Source of the DNA: Ignavibacteriales bacterium
GTDB lineage: Bacteria > Bacteroidota > Ignavibacteria > UBA10030
Direction of reading: 5' to 3'
Assembly (NCBI GenBank): GCA_026390595.1
Contig: JAPLFQ010000003.1
Location: 62,001 to 126,000, forward strand
Length of the DNA stretch: 64,000 nucleotides
In this document: one piece after another, positions 8,182 through 18,357 of the stretch
Layout: the number at the start of each line of letters is the position of its first letter
Position numbering within the stretch: position 1 is the stretch's first letter
Notes under the pieces: model-generated
What the model saw: the letters and a program-made list of their open reading frames with translations, nothing else
The model's database searches: none
What the model was told of the DNA's origin: nothing
Program-made: the position numbers and the translations under genes

Positions 8182-11100
8182 TTATCGTGTCACGAGCATT
8201 TTCCCTTGCAGCATTTTGTGGTTATCGATCAATGCCCGATAGAAGTAGACACCGCTGGAAACAGCATGTTGCCGATCGTCCTTGCCATCCCATTTCAGCC
8301 AATGTACTCCCTTGGTGAGTACGCCTCCATACAGGAGTCTCACTTGTCGCCCAAGGATGTCGTAGACCATTATCGTGATATCTGTCGCAGCAGGCAGCCT
8401 AACGGGAATGAACGTCTCGGGGTTAAACGGGTTTGGATAGTTCGGCCCCACCGAAGTCTCCGTCGGCAAGAGCTTTTCCATCTCCTCGTCTATGGTCTCC
8501 CGTTTCCCAATAAGTATTTCAAACGACATCTTCCCCTTCACCATCCCGAAAGTGTACTCGTTCTTCTGCTTGAGATTCACTGTCACTCCCCGCTCTTTGT
8601 CGACCAAGAATACGTCCTCCGTTTGCAGGATGCTCTGCACTCCCTTGGCAGTGATCGTCCGCTCGTCGAACAACTTCCCTTGCACTGTGAACTCCCATTT
8701 CTTCAGGTGGTTTGTTTCCGCTTTGATGTCCCTTCCGAACTCGACATATGTATTGTCCCATTCGGGTCTGTCGAAGTAGAGGCCCGACTTCTCCAGCCTC
8801 CTCGGCATCCGCTGGTCGTATCCATCCAGACCATCCTTTGCTTCTCGTTCAACTCCAATCTCGATCGTTTCACGTCCTACATCTCTCGTCTCACCGACTT
8901 GCTTCTCCGTCTCACATCTCACGTCTGACGTCCTACCGCCAGTACTAACCTCGATATACATCCTCCACCCACTTTCCGCACGCTGCTCAAACTCTGTCAA
9001 CTTCCCGAACGCGCTGCTGAAGGGTACTCTGAGTGTATTGAGGACTGGGCTTGGCGTACCATTGAAGAAGTAGTAGCCCGCATAAGGATCAAATGTGGCT
9101 GAGTTGTTAAAAGCCCCGTTGAAGCTGTAGATTGATCCCATGATACCGTTCGTTGTCTGTATCCTTGTCCATGGTATTGATTTGTCAAACGGGTTCGTGA
9201 TCAGGTTCCAGCCCGATCGCACCGCTATCTCTGCTTCCTGTATTGCATTGAGGGGCGCGGAGGGGACTGTCCTGGTGATACTGAGAGGGTTCTTCGAGAT
9301 AATCCAGAATGCCTTGCCTGCACTGAACTTGAAGTCTGCGCTGCCGTCATAGCGCTTCAGGTAACTACTCGCTGCTCCATTGTCCCAGACGATCTCCCAA
9401 TCCTCGTTCTGAATTCCTGAGACGATGTCCTTGGCGAAGATATCGCTCGAGCCAGGCAGGCCAATCAACCGATACTCCAGTGCCGTATACTCATTGGCTT
9501 TCGCTTTTGTAGCGAACGTAAGGCTGGTGCTCAATGGCACCGTTGGAGTATATGCTGGGATCGTCGTAAAACTCCACGGAGGCGAGTATGATCCATACCC
9601 TCCCTCGTTCTTGGCCCTGACTCTCCAGTAGTAGATGGTATTGTTCTGAAGGGGACTCAACCGCTTTGTTGTAGCGGAGAGAATTGTGTCATCCAGCAGA
9701 AATGGTGCAAAGCTGGAATTAGCTGAGACCTGGAGGTGATAGCCTGACGCTTCAGGTATCGATGACCAGGACAGCGTTGGACTTGTTAAAACACCTGCCT
9801 GTGCATTTGTTGGTGAAACGAGGTTTACGGCAGAGGGTGCCGCAACGATAGTTGTGAAGCTCCACGAACTTGAGAATGGCCCATACCCCGCATCGTTCTT
9901 CCCACGGACGCGCCAGTAATAAAGAGCGCTGTTCTGAATCCCTGTCAATTGTCTTGACGTTGCTGTCAGCGTAGTATCGTCAAGAATTGCTGTCGTAAAC
10001 GAAGAAGTAGTAGAGACCTGAAGGTGATACGATGTTGCTGCAGCCAACGCACCCCATGTACACGTTGGCGTGATCGGAACTGACACCGCCGAGTTCAACG
10101 GGGATGACAAGCTGGCCGTTGACGGAAGAGCCACGATGGTTGTGAAGCTCCAGGTTTGTGAATACGGGCCATCGCCTGCCCCATTCTTTCCTCTCACTCG
10201 CCAGTAAAGCGTTGTATTGTTCTGCAACATTCCGATTTGCTGCGATGTCTGCACTAAGGTCGTATCGTCAAATATCCGAGACACAAAAATCGGCGATGTC
10301 GACACCTGCAGCTGGTATTTCGTTGCATCTAAGAGTTGGCTCCAACTCAATCTCGGATCTACCGGAACTTTTTGCGCTTGATTCGCTGGCGACAAAAGTT
10401 GCACAGAAAGAGCGGGCGGTGCTGCAGGCTGTCCCCCCGTGTTAGTCGCAAACGACCAGATCGCCGAATAGGGACCATAGCCACCGTCGTTTTTGGCCCT
10501 GACCCGCCAGAAGTAGAGCGTGTTCGTTTGCAGGGGACCCACTTGTCTCGCTGTGTCAACGATAGTCGTGTCATCGAATACGCTTGTCGAGAAACCTGAT
10601 AATGTTGAGAGCTGGACATGGTAACTTGAGCCTCTTGGAACACTTAGCCAACTCAACACTGGAAACACCACTATGCCAGTCGCCCCCTGCGCAGGGCTCG
10701 CGCATATCACGGCAGAGGATGGTGCTGCCGTAATCGTCGTGAAACTCCACGTGAGAGAGTATGGCCCGTACCCTGCACTGTTCCTGGCTTGTACCCTCCA
10801 GTAGTACCTGGTTTCGTTGGAGAGCGTCATCAACTGGCGAGAGGTGGATGTCAGCGTTGAGTCATCAAGAGCGAGCGTCACGAATGTGACAGATGTTGAC
10901 ACCTGCAGATGATAGGTTTCGGAACCCACAACCTGACTCCAGGTCAGGACAGGACTGACCGATGTACCAGATGCGCCGTCGAGTGGTGAAGAGAGCACGG
11001 TGATGGCTGGAAGTGGCAGAGAAGCTGTGAAGGACAGAATCGCTCCCTTTTGCATGCCGGCACTGTTCTGGCCCACTGCCAGGTAGTAATATGTTGTGTT

Positions 11101-14100
11101 CGGGATCAATCCTGTCAGACTCGCCGTTATACCAACGGCACTTGTGCCCGAGACGATCGACTGTGACGCCGTTGCGCTGAAGGTCGATAGGGTGCTGCTC
11201 GTTCCCCACTCGAAATACGCTGTTGCCGCCAACCCATTGGGATTGACGCTGCCGCTCACGGTGGCAGAATTCGATGAAACGGCTGAAGCGGCAGTCGTCG
11301 AAACGGATGGCGGAAGTTGTGCAACTGGTGCAGTTACTGATTGGACGCAACGGAATCCATTGACGCCGCCGCGGTTCACCGGAGCGAAGTTGAAGATGTA
11401 CCGCCAAGTCGCACGACAGCCGTCGTCAACGTCGCCAAAATGGCCACCCCGAAGCACACGCCATATGCCAGACACCGGTCCCTTCGGATCTGTCTGCGCA
11501 GCATTCGAATAAGCTCCATACCAATCCCAGCACCATTCCCATACGTTGCCGCTCATGTCATACAAGCCAAGTTCGTTTGCTCCTTTGGTTGACACAGGAT
11601 GCGTGTTGTTGCCGGAGTTCGACAGACACCACGCAACGCTGTCAATCATACTGCTTCCGCTATATATGTACCCTCGCGATTTTGTTCCCCCCCGTGCTGC
11701 GAATTCCCACTCGGATTCAGTAGGCAGCCGGTAGCCGTTTGCCGTCCATTTGACCGCATCGGCAGCGAGATCAAGCTCACCCGTGCGGTACACGGTCGAG
11801 AGCGTATTGCTTGCGTAATAAACAGGCGTCGACCCATCTTTCTCTGATCGGGCGTTGCACCATTTCAGAATATCGTACCAGTTCACCTCTATGACAGGGT
11901 GATTCGTTGTACCCGTGTAGCCGTTTCGCCCGGCAACCAGGTCCGAATAGCCATGCGTCAGGCCCCAGTTGCGCACATCCGTCCACTTCTCGTAAGTGAT
12001 TTCAGTCTTGTCGATGTAAAAAGCGCTCAATGCTACCGGGTGGGCCGGCGTTTCGTCAGCGTTGCCGGTTGTGCTTCCCATCTGAAACGTGCCGCCGACG
12101 ACCTGAATTAAGTCCGGAGACCCGAGTGGCCAGCCTCCTTCGTGGTACAGCGTGTCAATCTCCGCTGCACTCAATGTGCGGCTGTAGATCCGGATGTCAT
12201 CGAGTTGTCCGTTGAAATACCCATACGTTCCCCCGCCAAATCCACCGACATGGTTCGGATATACTCCCGCCTTTCCAATTGAAGGATGGACAATATACGA
12301 ACTTGTCAAACCGGTACGGACCAGTGATCCATTGAGAAAGAGCGTGGGCTGCTTATTCTTGTACACCACCACAACATGCGTCCAGCCTGAGATGGGTCCA
12401 GAATACGAAAGGAGTACCGGCATGTATTCAGCAGCATGCTCATACACCGACACTCCATTGGTCCCTGCAGAAATCCCCATTCCGGCTTGCCCGATTCCAA
12501 ACCCGGTACCGTGGGTTGGAAAGATGACGTATTTCTGGCCCTCGGTTCCGATTCCACCAACAACCGATTCGGCATCGATCTCGTGAGGCTGGGTGGGTTT
12601 GATCCAGATACTGACCGCAAAGTTGTCTTGAACAGTCGTGAGGAGCTTATCACCATCTATATAGCTGTTAACTCCATCGAATGCGTACGAACTGTTTGCA
12701 TTCCCGAATCTGTCCGTCGCCAGCGTTGCACCATGGTTAATGCCGTTGTTGCCATTTCCTGAACCGTCATTTGCGTTGCCACTGAAAGGATAGAACGCCA
12801 CGACCGACAGATCGCCAACGACGGTCACTCCGGTCGAAGAACTCTGAGCTCCTTCAAATCCTGTAACATCGACCGCACTTACTTTGTAGTAGTACCGAGT
12901 ACCTAAGGAAACGCCTCTGTCGTTGAATCCTGTTGAACTCGTTGAGTCGATCAACGAGACATTCGTTGAGTCAGAACCGCGGTAGATTCTGTAGCGCAGC
13001 ATCGGCACTGCGCCGCCACCGTTTTGCCATGTGATACTGGTCGTTGTGCCCGATGCAACAGCAGTCAGATTCTTAGGTGGAAGCTGAAGGTTGAACTGCT
13101 CCGGAGAACGTGCTATGTTGGAGATGCGCACTTCATCCATGAGGCCCCGAAATGGGAATGGAGCTCCGCCCTGAAATCCGAGATATAATATTCCTTCGTT
13201 GTCAGCACTGCCGGGGAATTCAACGCCAGCAGATTGGTCCAGAACACCGTCTACATACAATTGAAGCGTCGTTTGTGAAACCGCCACCGCGAGGTGATGC
13301 CATTTGCCATCGCTGATCTTGCGAATCCCTCCTCCGAGGCCGCTGTTGCCAGCTTCGCCCGAAAAGGCGGGGTTGTTGTAGACCGCAAACACTGGCTCAC
13401 CCGTCTGGTTCAATCCAGTAATCCAACCCCTCATGCTCGGCGGTACGCCTCTCTTGTGGTGGGGCGCACCGGAGGGAGGAAAACCAAGGGTATTCAACCA
13501 CGCCTCGATTGTGTACGAACCCGTTCCAAAATTCAACGCTTCTGAGTGAGGCACATCGATCTGCTCCCCAGAGGAGTTCCAGCTTCGCGCCTTGCCAAGT
13601 CTACCATTTACGACTGTCGTCCCGTTGGCCGTGCCGTCGTTGCCATAGCTGCTCGCATCGCTCACGGTCGAACCGCTGGTTTCATTCATGTGAAGAAGGA
13701 GAACGGTGTTGGCATCGGGCGAATACTCGCCCAGCACTCCGGCAGTCGTTCTGAAACTTGTTATTGCACCCTTCTGCACGCCCGCGCGATTCTGTCCCAC
13801 CACGCGGTAATAGTATGTTGTATTTGGACTGAGCCCGGATAGATTGGCAACAAGAGAGACGGCACTGCTGCCCGATCCAATCGATTGCGTGGCAGTCGCA
13901 CTCGAAGTGGAGAGAGTGCTGCTTGTTCCCCACTCGAAGTAGGCAGTAGTCGCCAACCCATTGGGATTGACACTGCCGCCTACTGTCGCCGAATTTGATG
14001 ACACTGATGATACCGACATCGTCGAAGCAGTTGGTGGGAATTGATCGATGGGTGCGCTTTCTGTCTGGACGCAACGGAACCCAACGTCGCTGCTGCTCGA

Positions 14101-17100
14101 GATCGGTTCGGGGAAGCCGCGATAGGCCACTCGACACTGCCGATCGATAAGATTGAATGAACCGCCCCGCCACAAACGGTATGTGCCGGAAGCCGGTCCC
14201 TTCGGATCCGTCTGCGGAGCACTCGAATATCCTCCGTACCAATCCCAGCACCACTCCCATACATTGCCACTCATATCATACAAACCAAGCTCGTTTGCTG
14301 CTTTCGTTGATACGGGATGAGTATTGTGGCCCGAGCTCAAAGAATCCCATGCCACTGCTTCGATAGTGTCGCTTCCGCTATATATACACCCCTTCGATTT
14401 TGTCCCTCCTCTTGCAGCAAATTCCCATTCGGCTTCCGTTGGCAGCCGATACCCGTTCGCCGTCCATTTCACTGCATCGGCGGCAAGATCAATCCGACCC
14501 GTGTGGTATACCGTACTAAACGAGTTACTCGTGAAATACACAGGCGTCAACCCGTCTTTTTCTGAACGGGCATTGCACCATTTCAGTATATCATGATATT
14601 TTATCTCAGTCACTGGATGGTTCGTCGCGCCGTTGAACCCATTTCTCCCTGCCACCAAGTCTGTATAGCCGTGCGTCAGGCCCCAGTTTTGCACATCCGT
14701 CCACTTCTCGTACGTAATCTCGGTCTTGTCAATGTTGAATGCGCCAAGTGTCACTGAATGGACAGGGGTTTCATCAGAGCTGCCCGTTGTGCTTCCCATC
14801 TGGAATGTGCCACCGGCAACAAACACCATAGCGGCATCTCCCTGGACACAACGGAAACCAGTGTTGCGGTCGCGGTCGTACGGATTGCGGTTGAATCGAA
14901 CGGCCACATGACAGTACTCGAGGCCACCGCCGCTAACTTCGAACGAACCTCCCCGCTGTACACGGTTTGTCCCTGAAGCCGGTCCTTTCGGATCTGTTTG
15001 TATCGAAACGCTATACGCGGCATACCAATCCCAACACCACTCCCAGACATTTCCGCTCATGTCATACAAGCCAAGCTCGTTCGCTGCTTTCGTTGACACT
15101 GGATGAGTATTGTTGCCCGAGTTCGTGGAAATCCACGCCACGGCGTCAATAGTGTCGCTACCGCTGTACGGACGCCCCTGCGATTTCGTTCCGCCTCGCG
15201 CTGCGAATTCCCATTCAGCCTCTGTCGGCAGTCGATACCCATTTGCTGTCCATTTCACAGCGTCGGCTGAAAGATCAAGCTGCCCTGCGCGATAGACGGT
15301 AGTGAGCGTGTTGCTTGTGTAGTACACAGGTGTTAACCCATCTTTCTCAGAACGAGCATTACACCATTTCAGCATGTCGCACCAGTTTCCCTGCGTCGCC
15401 GGTTGGTTGACGCCTGCACCGCTGTAGCCGTTTCCACCTGCCCCCAGATCCGGATAGCCGTGGGTCAATCCCCAGTTGCGCACGTCCGTCCACTTCTCAT
15501 ACGTAACCTCGGTTCTGTCGATATAGAATGTACCAACTGTTACCGTATGAACCAGTGTTGCGTTATCGCCCGTAGTGGTTCCCATCTGGAATGTGCCGCC
15601 GGCAACTTGAACAAGGTTTGAAGGATAAGGTGTTGCCGCCGCGGCATGACTCTTTGCCCCTTCGAATCCCGTAGAATCGACTGCACTCACACGATAGAAA
15701 TATCTAGCTCCGGATTTTAAGCCGGAGTTGGCGTAGGACGGAGTTGATGTCGAGTCAATCAGCGAGACATTGGTCGAATCCGCGCCGCGGTAGATCTTAT
15801 AGCGCATCAGGGGCACTGCGCCTCCGCCGTTTTGCCAGGTGAGGTTGATCGTTGTGCCAGAGCCAACTGAAGTCAGGTTCATCGGTGGAAGCTGGAGATC
15901 GAACTCCTGCGGAGCACGTGTGCGATTGGAGACTCTTACCTCGTCCAGCGAGCCATTGAAATTGCCAAGACTCAATGCACTCGAGTTTGCGAGGCTTCCC
16001 TTGCTGGATATCAATGAGCCGTCGAATATGCCATCTATGAAAAGTTGAAATGTGTTTCCACCTCGAGTGACGGCAACGTGATGCCATTGCCCATCATCAA
16101 CGCGCGACGTGGAGAGAAATTGATCCAGTGAGCCTCCATTGAGATCGCCGAAGCCGAAATACAAATGGCCTGATGGAACCTCCGTAGCCATCTTGAAGCC
16201 AGGGCCTGTCTCATTTCCTTCCCATTTGTAGACAAAGCACAGCGGATCGGTTGGCCCTGGCGTCAGAGTTCGTACCCACGTCTCAATCGTGAAGTCACCA
16301 CTAAACGAAAGCGTTGCCGAGGGCAGCACTGAAACATTTTCATTCGGGACAAACAGCCGGGCTTTCCCAAATCTCCCCACTACGATCGTGGTTCCCCTCG
16401 CTGTGCCATTGTTTGCAGGCGTCGACGCATCGGCGACCGCAGAGCCGGTGGTTTCGTTCATGTGGAGAAGGAGAACGGTGTTGGCATCCGCTGAATATTC
16501 GCCAAGCAGACTCAACGATTTGGGAGTCGAATCTACACCTCGGAACACACCGCCGCCTCGAGTCCCAGCGAGAACATACCCTGCGGCATTGATTGCAAGT
16601 GACCGTACATCGGTGCTCGGAAGACCGGCGTTCAAGCTAACCCAGTTTGCACCATTGTTGGAGGAGAAGAATACGCCACTTCCTTCAGTCCCTGCATACA
16701 GGTTCCTCCCGCCGGTCCCGCTGGAGCTGCGACTCAACGCAATTGCCTGCACATTATTATTCGTCAGGCCGGTGTTGGCCGCGGCCCAACTTGATCCCTT
16801 GTCGGTCGAAACATAAACACCTGCCCCACCCTCTGTCCCTGCAAAAATGTTAGCGCCATCGATGGCAAGTGCGTTGATGCGATTCCACGACAATCCAGTA
16901 TTGGCTTCTGACCAAGTGCTACCCTTGTCTGTTGACACAAAAACGCCTCCGCCATAGGTTCCCGCGAAAAGCTTTGTGCCACTGACTGCGAGCGATCGAA
17001 CAACGAGATTCGTCAATCCGCTATTCCGCTGTGCCCAACTTGTCCCATTATCGGTAGATATAAATATGCCGCCGCCACCAGTGCCCGCGAAAACGTTCGC

Positions 17101-18333
17101 ATCGACAACCGCCAGCGAGTTCACGGAAGTGTTTGTCAGGCCGGAGCCCCTGCCCGCCCATTGCTGGCCGTTGTTTGAAGTCACAAAAACACCGCTCCCA
17201 TTGGTCCCCGCAACGAGAAAGCCTCCGCTCAGAGCGAGAGCGCTGACTGAACCATGTATCATTCCTATCTGGTTCCAGGTAGTTCCATGATCTTTGGAAA
17301 TATGCACACCGCCACCATCAGTGCCGGCGCAAAGACTTGTGTCAGAAGCGGATATAGAGAAGACGGTAGCACCGTTCATCCCGACGACAGCTTGTGTCCA
17401 GGTCGTTGCACCATCGGTGGAACGAAACACGCCGCTGCCAAGAGTCCCAGCATAGAGACTCGTCCCATTTGCGAGAAGGGAAGAAACGCTAGTTTGCCAC
17501 AAGCCCAAATTGACACTTGTCCAGCTTGATCCATTGTTGGTGGAGAGATAGACACCTCCACCGTTTGTCCCTGCATAGAGATTGCTCCCTAGGACGGCCA
17601 GTGCGGATGGATAACCGTTTGTCAGTCCGGTATTCACTGGTGTCCAGCTACTACCGCTGTTTGTCGAAAGAAACACACCATTACCATAGGTACCCGCGAA
17701 GATATTCGCTCCGATGGCCGCGAGAGAGCAGATGCGCTTGATCGACAGCCCCGAATTGAATTGAGCCCAGGTTCCCCCATTGTTGGTGGAACGAAATACC
17801 CCGCCCGTGTCAGATGCCGCGAAAATGCTTGACCCGCTGATAGCGAAAGCAAGGATAGTTGTGTTCGTCAACCCAGTTTGATTCCAGCTCGACCCATTGT
17901 TGGTGGAAACGAAGACCCCACTTCCGCCAACGCCTGCAAACAGATTTGTGCCGCTCACCGCAAGAGCACTCACAACGATGTAGGACTTGCCAAAACCATT
18001 GTTGACAGTAGTCCAACTGCCACCATCGTCTGTGGAAAGTAGAACGCCAGAGCCTTCTGTTCCCGCAAAGACATTCCTGCCATTGACGGCGAAACAGTAC
18101 ACGTAGTCATTCTCCAAGCCGACATGCGACCAGCTCGCTCCATTATTCGTGGAACGAAAGATACCACTGACGGTCCCTGCAAAGATGCTCGAGCCACTGA
18201 CAGCAAGTGACCTTACGTCTCCACCGATGGGCCCATTCGTCTGCCGCCAGAAATCCTGGGCAAACAATTGAGCCGACCAAAGGACACCAAGCAGCCCGAT
18301 CACACTCATTTTGCCTGGCCGGAAGAATATCAT
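8182..18333 (-). CDS. Giant T9SS surface protein with propeller, LamG, FN3 and three FGE-like domains
   Basis: About 3383 residues. The ATG at 18333 has GGAG four bases upstream and leads into the signal peptide (MSVIGLLGVLWSAQLFAQDF); an ATG at 18354 has no site. In order: 13 BNR/Vps10-type repeats plus a degenerate last one (FxSTNNGxSW, FAGTxGxGVF; residues ~15-610); LamG (~614-815); FN3; two adjacent sulfatase-modifying-factor (FGE/SUMF1)-like domains (~908-1425); FN3; LamG; FN3; LamG; a third FGE-like domain (~2075-2330); an FN3 (YFEWGTSS type); five FN3-like repeats of ~95 residues (~2440-2930); a conserved C-terminal cassette (LIGLPGSSDIF ... GWNLITNPF); and a T9SS sorting domain (GPNYPNPFNPETFIPV ... 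YDILGRQV). The protein should cross the outer membrane by T9SS and stay attached. The preceding giant shares its N-terminus (AQDFW). Confidence 0.9.
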   Translation of the reverse strand: MIFFRPGKMSVIGLLGVLWSAQLFAQDFWRQTNGPIGGDVRSLAVSGSSIFAGTVSGIFRSTNNGASWSHVGLENDYVYCFAVNGRNVFAGTEGSGVLLSTDDGGSWTTVNNGFGKSYIVVSALAVSGTNLFAGVGGSGVFVSTNNGSSWNQTGLTNTTILAFAISGSSIFAASDTGGVFRSTNNGGTWAQFNSGLSIKRICSLAAIGANIFAGTYGNGVFLSTNSGSSWTPVNTGLTNGYPSALAVLGSNLYAGTNGGGVYLSTNNGSSWTSVNLGLWQTSVSSLLANGTSLYAGTLGSGVFRSTDGATTWTQAVVGMNGATVFSISASDTSLCAGTDGGGVHISKDHGTTWNQIGMIHGSVSALALSGGFLVAGTNGSGVFVTSNNGQQWAGRGSGLTNTSVNSLAVVDANVFAGTGGGGIFISTDNGTSWAQRNSGLTNLVVRSLAVSGTKLFAGTYGGGVFVSTDKGSTWSEANTGLSWNRINALAIDGANIFAGTEGGAGVYVSTDKGSSWAAANTGLTNNNVQAIALSRSSSGTGGRNLYAGTEGSGVFFSSNNGANWVSLNAGLPSTDVRSLAINAAGYVLAGTRGGGVFRGVDSTPKSLSLLGEYSADANTVLLLHMNETTGSAVADASTPANNGTARGTTIVVGRFGKARLFVPNENVSVLPSATLSFSGDFTIETWVRTLTPGPTDPLCFVYKWEGNETGPGFKMATEVPSGHLYFGFGDLNGGSLDQFLSTSRVDDGQWHHVAVTRGGNTFQLFIDGIFDGSLISSKGSLANSSALSLGNFNGSLDEVRVSNRTRAPQEFDLQLPPMNLTSVGSGTTINLTWQNGGGAVPLMRYKIYRGADSTNVSLIDSTSTPSYANSGLKSGARYFYRVSAVDSTGFEGAKSHAAAATPYPSNLVQVAGGTFQMGTTTGDNATLVHTVTVGTFYIDRTEVTYEKWTDVRNWGLTHGYPDLGAGGNGYSGAGVNQPATQGNWCDMLKWCNARSEKDGLTPVYYTSNTLTTVYRAGQLDLSADAVKWTANGYRLPTEAEWEFAARGGTKSQGRPYSGSDTIDAVAWISTNSGNNTHPVSTKAANELGLYDMSGNVWEWCWDWYAAYSVSIQTDPKGPASGTNRVQRGGSFEVSGGGLEYCHVAVRFNRNPYDRDRNTGFRCVQGDAAMVFVAGGTFQMGSTTGSSDETPVHSVTLGAFNIDKTEITYEKWTDVQNWGLTHGYTDLVAGRNGFNGATNHPVTEIKYHDILKWCNARSEKDGLTPVYFTSNSFSTVYHTGRIDLAADAVKWTANGYRLPTEAEWEFAARGGTKSKGCIYSGSDTIEAVAWDSLSSGHNTHPVSTKAANELGLYDMSGNVWEWCWDWYGGYSSAPQTDPKGPASGTYRLWRGGSFNLIDRQCRVAYRGFPEPISSSSDVGFRCVQTESAPIDQFPPTASTMSVSSVSSNSATVGGSVNPNGLATTAYFEWGTSSTLSTSSATATQSIGSGSSAVSLVANLSGLSPNTTYYYRVVGQNRAGVQKGAITSFRTTAGVLGEYSPDANTVLLLHMNETSGSTVSDASSYGNDGTANGTTVVNGRLGKARSWNSSGEQIDVPHSEALNFGTGSYTIEAWLNTLGFPPSGAPHHKRGVPPSMRGWITGLNQTGEPVFAVYNNPAFSGEAGNSGLGGGIRKISDGKWHHLAVAVSQTTLQLYVDGVLDQSAGVEFPGSADNEGILYLGFQGGAPFPFRGLMDEVRISNIARSPEQFNLQLPPKNLTAVASGTTTSITWQNGGGAVPMLRYRIYRGSDSTNVSLIDSTSSTGFNDRGVSLGTRYYYKVSAVDVTGFEGAQSSSTGVTVVGDLSVVAFYPFSGNANDGSGNGNNGINHGATLATDRFGNANSSYAFDGVNSYIDGDKLLTTVQDNFAVSIWIKPTQPHEIDAESVVGGIGTEGQKYVIFPTHGTGFGIGQAGMGISAGTNGVSVYEHAAEYMPVLLSYSGPISGWTHVVVVYKNKQPTLFLNGSLVRTGLTSSYIVHPSIGKAGVYPNHVGGFGGGTYGYFNGQLDDIRIYSRTLSAAEIDTLYHEGGWPLGSPDLIQVVGGTFQMGSTTGNADETPAHPVALSAFYIDKTEITYEKWTDVRNWGLTHGYSDLVAGRNGYTGTTNHPVIEVNWYDILKWCNARSEKDGSTPVYYASNTLSTVYRTGELDLAADAVKWTANGYRLPTESEWEFAARGGTKSRGYIYSGSSMIDSVAWCLSNSGNNTHPVSTKGANELGLYDMSGNVWEWCWDWYGAYSNAAQTDPKGPVSGIWRVLRGGHFGDVDDGCRATWRYIFNFAPVNRGGVNGFRCVQSVTAPVAQLPPSVSTTAASAVSSNSATVSGSVNPNGLAATAYFEWGTSSTLSTFSATASQSIVSGTSAVGITASLTGLIPNTTYYYLAVGQNSAGMQKGAILSFTASLPLPAITVLSSPLDGASGTSVSPVLTWSQVVGSETYHLQVSTSVTFVTLALDDSTLTSTSRQLMTLSNETRYYWRVQARNSAGYGPYSLTWSFTTITAAPSSAVICASPAQGATGIVVFPVLSWLSVPRGSSYHVQLSTLSGFSTSVFDDTTIVDTARQVGPLQTNTLYFWRVRAKNDGGYGPYSAIWSFATNTGGQPAAPPALSVQLLSPANQAQKVPVDPRLSWSQLLDATKYQLQVSTSPIFVSRIFDDTTLVQTSQQIGMLQNNTTLYWRVRGKNGAGDGPYSQTWSFTTIVALPSTASLSSPLNSAVSVPITPTCTWGALAAATSYHLQVSTTSSFTTAILDDTTLTATSRQLTGIQNSALYYWRVRGKNDAGYGPFSSSWSFTTIVAAPSAVNLVSPTNAQAGVLTSPTLSWSSIPEASGYHLQVSANSSFAPFLLDDTILSATTKRLSPLQNNTIYYWRVRAKNEGGYGSYSPPWSFTTIPAYTPTVPLSTSLTFATKAKANEYTALEYRLIGLPGSSDIFAKDIVSGIQNEDWEIVWDNGAASSYLKRYDGSADFKFSAGKAFWIISKNPLSITRTVPSAPLNAIQEAEIAVRSGWNLITNPFDKSIPWTRIQTTNGIMGSIYSFNGAFNNSATFDPYAGYYFFNGTPSPVLNTLRVPFSSAFGKLTEFEQRAESGWRMYIEVSTGGRTSDVRCETEKQVGETRDVGRETIEIGVEREAKDGLDGYDQRMPRRLEKSGLYFDRPEWDNTYVEFGRDIKAETNHLKKWEFTVQGKLFDERTITAKGVQSILQTEDVFLVDKERGVTVNLKQKNEYTFGMVKGKMSFEILIGKRETIDEEMEKLLPTETSVGPNYPNPFNPETFIPVRLPAATDITIMVYDILGRQVRLLYGGVLTKGVHWLKWDGKDDRQHAVSSGVYFYRALIDNHKMLQGKMLVTR

Positions 18334-18357
18334 TTTGCTCCGATTCACATTCATTCG

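Noticed and set aside
11096-11512. Plus-strand open frames opposite the giant genes
   Set aside because: They shadow the repeat-rich minus-strand genes, carry no ribosome site or domain, and repeat with the same period as the sense domains.
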